From the NCBI GenBank assembly GCA_008360955.1, contig LUCM01007910.1, forward strand, positions 1-64,000: DNA of 64,000 bases, written 5' to 3'. Position 1 is the stretch's first letter. Every line of letters starts with the position of its first letter. The notes beneath the pieces were generated by a model. That model did not search any database. It was given only the letters and a program-made list of their open reading frames with translations, and had not been told where the DNA came from. The DNA is from Fasciolopsis buskii (Eukaryota; Platyhelminthes; Trematoda; Plagiorchiida; Fasciolidae). Shown here in pieces: positions 59,733-64,000 of this stretch. The translations under genes and the position numbers were made by a program.

Positions 59733-59914
59733 CTGATTTTTGGAGCAAACATTGTGAAAATTATAAAAACAAGTCGGTGTTTGACGTTGAGAAACGCAAA
59801 AATCAAATTCAAATTCTGGAAAAATGGATTGAAATGAATGAACAATACGGGAAGAATTATCGGACCAATATCCGCAAGCACCAGTCGCATTCGAAAGAAC
59901 GACTAAGACTGTCA
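59733..59914 (+). CDS. possible exon of an F-BAR-domain protein gene
   Basis: Plus-strand frame reading ADFWSKHCENYKNKSVFDVE, then KRKNQIQILEKWIEMNEQYG and KNYRTNIRKH. F-BAR proteins start 'xFWxxxxxxxxxLxxRxxxGxxxxxxLxxxxxxRAxIExxYxKxL', and this segment resembles that: FW near the start, charged amphipathic helix, EKW..EQYGKN. A possible acceptor (CTCTCGGAG|CT) precedes it. No good donor is visible before the stop at 59915, which is a clear weakness. If real, it would be the membrane-bending helix of a PSTPIP/PACSIN-type adaptor. The charged helix could also be a chance frame. Confidence 0.35.
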
Positions 59915-60729
59915 TGAGAGCCCAACTGACGTGGTTTCCGGTAGCCCACATATCTATCCCTTCGAAGGCCAGTTTAAACCACGCACTGGTAGACCAAACT
60001 TATAAACAACACTTGCCGAAGAATAACCACTAAAATGTCCCATTGATTTCCCTAGTATTTCCCACTTTGCTGCATGGAAGCAACACTCCGAGGTGGACAG
60101 CTCATCACTATCTTCCTAGGCACGACAGACCTCGTGAAAACCCCTGAGGACTTCAACCATGTATGCGCTTAATCGCATTTCGGACGTAACTGGTGCAGTG
60201 TTTCGCAGCGTGTTTCGTCTTTTTTGTCTTGATGGAACGAAAGTCCACACCGTTTTTTAGGATGGGGCCGCCGTATTCTGTTTTGAATTTGGCGTTTGCA
60301 AATGATTATAGATATAAGTGTCATCATTACAAGTCATTCACTTACAGTAGTTTGACGATTTTCACTTAAAGTAAGATCGCCTTCCGCGTTACAACGGTTA
60401 TCAATAATACAGTGCATCGACGATCTGCCCTTGCACCTCTCTTACATCACTGTCCGTACTGGTAACATCCCAGCAAACATTGCCATGTGCGCTAACGGTA
60501 TTAGTATTCAGAATACTGAGGCCACAGAACGACAACTAGTAGCAAACCGCGCTAAGCGTTGGTTTCGATTGACGCTTGGTTATCGGTGATGATACATGCA
60601 TAAGCATGGCAATCGGACACGCCCCCGCACAAACATTTAGATTGATCAGTGATGCCGCAGTGCAAACTGCTAGGCACCATTGATTTCTAGGCCTCTGGTT
60701 TTCCAAGTCTCTTTATTTCCCATCACGAG

Positions 60730-60868
60730 GTAGCCAGCAAGTCGGCGAGCCATGTGCTTAACAATTCGAGGCACAGTTTTCCTACTTTTCATGAGGAGCT
60801 TTCTCACTTTTCTATGGCTCTGGCTGAATATGACGGCCAAATTGCACACTGGTGTGAGATGCTGAAAC
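60730..60868 (+). CDS. possible second exon of the F-BAR-like gene
   Basis: A good acceptor with a pyrimidine tract (TCTCTTTATTTCCCATCACG then AG) precedes a frame encoding VASKSASHVLNNSRHSFPTF, HEELSHFSMALAEYDGQIAH and WCEMLK. A GTATGC donor follows, although the frame stays open to 60972. F-BAR domains have a helix of the form 'WxxLLxxxExxAxxHxxLAxxL' after the first one, which this resembles (EELSHFSMALAEYDGQIAHW). The piece lies 0.8 kb after the first candidate exon, same strand. Confidence 0.4.
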
Positions 60869-60972
60869 GTATGCAGATAAAATTCACGGAACTGATCCGT
60901 CGTTTACCAAATGTGCCATGCTTCCTGCGAATGAAGTCCAAATCTCCATCTTCTAAAAATTCAGTGCACTAG

Positions 60973-62094
60973 AGGCGGTTTGTTGTTGATGTTTAATCTG
61001 TTTTCATCTAAAGTGGTGGACCACTTATTCATAAGCTGAAGTCTAAAAAGTTTTAGGGTTCACTTCAGAACGATATTCAAGCTTCGACCTAAAATTACCT
61101 TTCACGCACAGGATGGCATCCTCACGGGATAATCCTCCGGAACAGATAGTCGACTCCCCATGCAAATATACCTTGAAGTTGAGGTGGGCTCTTTGGGTTA
61201 AAACCTCAATCATCTTCCTCAGCTGCAAAAAATAGCAATCACCTTTGGGATTCTGTTTGCTATTCAATTTCTATGGACCCATCGCCACAATGTGCGGTTG
61301 ATTATTCCTCCCATCATCTTCACTATTTCTTGTTTACACAGTTGCGAAATACTGCTTCTGCTGTGTTTATACGGTAATCATTGCGCTGCTTTATTGACTT
61401 CCGATGCTTGATATCGAATATATTGTTTTATGCATTGCGCTGCTGAGCACATGACCAAGACCGACGTTGCAGCATGCCGGATTCTAGTAATCATCCCCCA
61501 CTGTCCAGTTGTCACTGTCTCTGAGTGACGGGAGGGAAAGATAATAAGGACCCAATACCCATCAAGAGCCATACTCAATCCCGAAAAATACTTCAAGACT
61601 TCACAACTATATCACCGCTCATTGGTTGTATTCCCCGTGACTGCTTTTTGAAACTTAATGTCAAAACACAAACCGTGTTATAGGAAATTCCTGCTGTGAA
61701 TGTTCCTGAGTAAAGATCACTGTAAATACTACCGTTTTATCGATTAGTTTGCGAGTTTCAGGATTTAAGTGGTTTCCAAATGCTCCGTTCTAGCACAGGC
61801 AGCATCACTTTCCATGTGGCAAAACAAATTAACGGCCTCTTAGTTTCCAAGCTGTTCGATTGAGGTGAAGTCGTTTTCGAATGCCTTGAGATATCATAAA
61901 ACCGCTAGCCATTTTCGCTTTCGCCTACATAAAAATGGGTCGCCACGACATGCATGCGTGCAACTTTGTACCCCATTCAGTTCATTTTTTACGGTGATTC
62001 ACCTTATTCCAGCGTGCTTTGGCTTTGATTTCTTTCCCACTGCACAGTCTACTCAATGTGAAAAAAGAAGAGCTGACACTAAACAATCGGTCTC
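60973..62094. other. no gene recognised
   Basis: Open frames are short and lack motifs. If the F-BAR-like gene is real this would be its next intron. Confidence 0.4.
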
Positions 62095-62170
62095 TTGCGG
62101 CATCGGCCTGGTATTTCACTGAATTTGAAAGGTCGCGTGTGCCGTGCTGCAATGCGTCGTGAACCTCAGC
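62095..62170 (+). pseudogene. small RTE-like LINE fragment
   Basis: The plus strand reads RHRPGISLNLKGRVCRAAMR, matching 'WRRPDISLKLKGHVYCAEVR' in the RTE-like element at 0.1-3.2 kb. Only about 25 residues are recognisable. Confidence 0.6.
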
Positions 62171-62589
62171 TCGATATTCTAGGTACACCATCTTTTGCCA
62201 TGCTATCAAATAGCCACCTGAAATCATCCCCTAACCATTATCTACCTCCGAAAACAACACAGCGAGATGGCCATTCTGTGAGGGTTTGCAAAATAAGTTT
62301 CGTCTTCCAACCTCTCTAGTCATGAGTCAGCGCTTTACACCTCGAAGATGCGAAACGCATTCGAAACGTACCTACTTTTTCATTCGGACGGTCGAGGAAA
62401 ACCTGTAACTGACTTGGGCCTTCACTCGTTAGCACAACTTTGTTCACATATTCTGCCAGACATTTTCGTGTCCGGGGATGTATCAGCACCACCATTGTCG
62501 CATCGTCCTTTCACCGACGAAGAATAAAAGAAAAGGAAAAAGCAGATAATCTTGACAATCACCACCTGCCGTGGAAACTCGGATGGAAC

Positions 62590-63310
62590 ATCACCGTAAG
62601 CAAAAACCTGATTTCGTCTGTCCGCATACGGAGATCGGAAAGCTCGTGTGATTTTCCTTTGGCACATCGACAAGTAAAGCCGAATAAATCGACTCAGTCA
62701 AACACTGCTTTCAAATCGAAATTTGTAAAATCCTATGTTTAGGGAATGTCTGTTATAGGATTTGCCACAAAGCAAAAATCTGGCCATTAAAACGCTGACC
62801 GGATCATAAACCGGGTTTACTCTCCCGCAGACACTTCGCAAGCACCAAATAATCTGTAGAAAATAATGCCTGCGAGAAGTTTGTGCTTGTATGCCTGCCA
62901 AACTAATAAATTTGTGATTTTCACTTGAAGATCTACCACCCTTCCAGATGGGTACAACCACCGATTCTGATCAATCCTTAGGAAATTCATCCCATTTCGA
63001 CACTTCGATATCCACGCTTTGTCACCATCCTTGGCAATGAACTGTGATAGCTCATCTGGTCCACCAGCTCCATTGACGGGACTACACAGTGCTTTAATAA
63101 GTGTCAGCAAACGGAACGATGGCAAAGGTTGCATCTACAGTTGTGCATGTACGTTGAAAAAAATGAAACGTTGTGGATGCTTCGCAACTTCCTTTATCTC
63201 ACTTCCTCTTCTGTCACGAGCTTTCATCAACCAAAGCCGAATGTGCCGATCGATATCTTCTTCCGAGTTGTCCACCAGATCAGCATAGATATATGTTGCA
63301 TTTGAGAAAG
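62590..63310 (-). pseudogene. RTE-like LINE fragment, linker and start of reverse transcriptase
   Basis: Minus strand: NSEEDIDRHIRLWLMKARDR (about 63285-63220, linker before RT), then VNGAGGPDELSQFIAKDGDK (about 63075-63015, 'GKAAGPDDLPxxLFKxxG'), then VVPIWKGGRSSSENHKFISL (about 62960-62900, 'VxIFKKGxxxxxxNxRxISL'), with the following VNPVYDPVSVLMARF. The order is that of the RTE family at 0.1-3.2 kb, with frameshifts between blocks. RT motif A onward was not recognised. Confidence 0.75.
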
Positions 63311-64000
63311 AGGAGCATGTCAGACCAAAGTAATTACTCCTGAGGGCATCTGTGCCATCTGTCTGCGAGTGAGTTTTCGTATTTCTGCCTGTCCAGTAGC
63401 ACGGTTATCAATTTGTCCGATGAGGTTTTTCTGATTTATCCACTGGGGTTTTTAGTACTCAAATATGCAAACAATAGAACTTTGGGGGAGTATGCATCCT
63501 TAACCTCTAGCTACTAGAAATTCTTAATCCTTGATATTTTACGATCCTGCTTATCATTCCCGTTTGAATTACTGGTCAATTGTACTGGTGGTCTGAGTTG
63601 GCTATGCGGTGATCGGATAGCCTTTTGCAAGGGGATACATGAGTACCGAATTCTTCTGTCAAGTTCAAGCGAGGGAACGCGTGAAATAGAAAGAAAGCAA
63701 CGTCCAGTAGGTCACTGGAAAGATCTCACGTAATTCATTTTAATATTGGAAATATACTTTTTTCACTTATTTATTCGTATATCTATTTCCCTTGTTTTTA
63801 TATGGTATCTGGGGCACTGGAGTGTTGGGCACGAGTTGCATACCAATATGGGAGTTTAGAATAAACACAAATGTTAATACTTATGAAATCTATGTCCCAC
63901 TACAAAAGATGGCAACACAGCGCATGAATTGTAGTGAATAACATCCCTCTCCACTTGCGAAATTCGCATAAATGAGTTTCGCGTTTGTGTAGTTTGATAA
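63311..64000. other. no gene recognised
   Basis: AT-rich end of the window. No domain, repeat array or RNA gene was seen. Confidence 0.45.

Overview
The window reads as animal nuclear DNA, most likely from a parasitic flatworm (digenean trematode). Coding sequence is split into short exons by long AT-rich introns with GT/AG borders. There is no bacterial-style gene packing. Many decayed retroelements are present: RTE-like and CR1-like LINEs and a Penelope-like element (PLE). The RTE-like family, with its 'YLGS...LKGxVY...LLYGCETW...FDHxCLRxIAR' C-terminus, resembles copies common in fluke genomes. This assignment comes from recognising families, not from a database search; I make no species call.

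Host genes. One multi-exon gene runs on the minus strand from about 27.4 kb down to 6.8 kb. I could place nine exons, and all eight joints keep reading frame across GT/AG borders. It encodes a protein with several degenerate EF-hands, somewhat like the EFCAB6 type of axonemal calcium-binding protein. Neither its first nor its last exon is visible, so it probably continues beyond both sides of what I can read. A weaker second candidate on the plus strand (59.7-60.9 kb) has two exon-like pieces resembling an F-BAR domain.

Region by region. 0-3.2 kb: RTE-like LINE (minus) ending in a trinucleotide tail. 3.3-6.3 kb: CR1-like LINE (plus), head to head with it. 6.8-27.4 kb: the EF-hand gene, with introns holding AT microsatellites, SINE-like pieces and an RTE fragment. 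20.1-22.9 kb: an unusual insertion inside one intron. It has a perfect 615-bp inverted repeat that duplicates an exon, a 10-N gap, broken tRNA-Lys copies, a G/T-rich tract and a second 147-bp inverted repeat, and its outer borders carry the same 12-bp sequence. 27.4-38.4 kb: mostly non-coding, with RTE and CR1 fragments. 38.5-39.9 kb: a 5'-truncated PLE with a GIY-YIG endonuclease. 40.9-59.3 kb: three CR1-like LINE relics. 62-63.3 kb: further RTE fragments.

The most interesting part is 20.1-22.9 kb. The cores of both palindromes match the two ends of the PLE at 38.5-39.9 kb. They look like internally deleted, fold-back derivatives of that PLE family, with the short central spacer in opposite orientations in the two copies. 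Whether the tRNA-Lys/G-T-rich middle is real cargo or a gap-filling error is the main open question.
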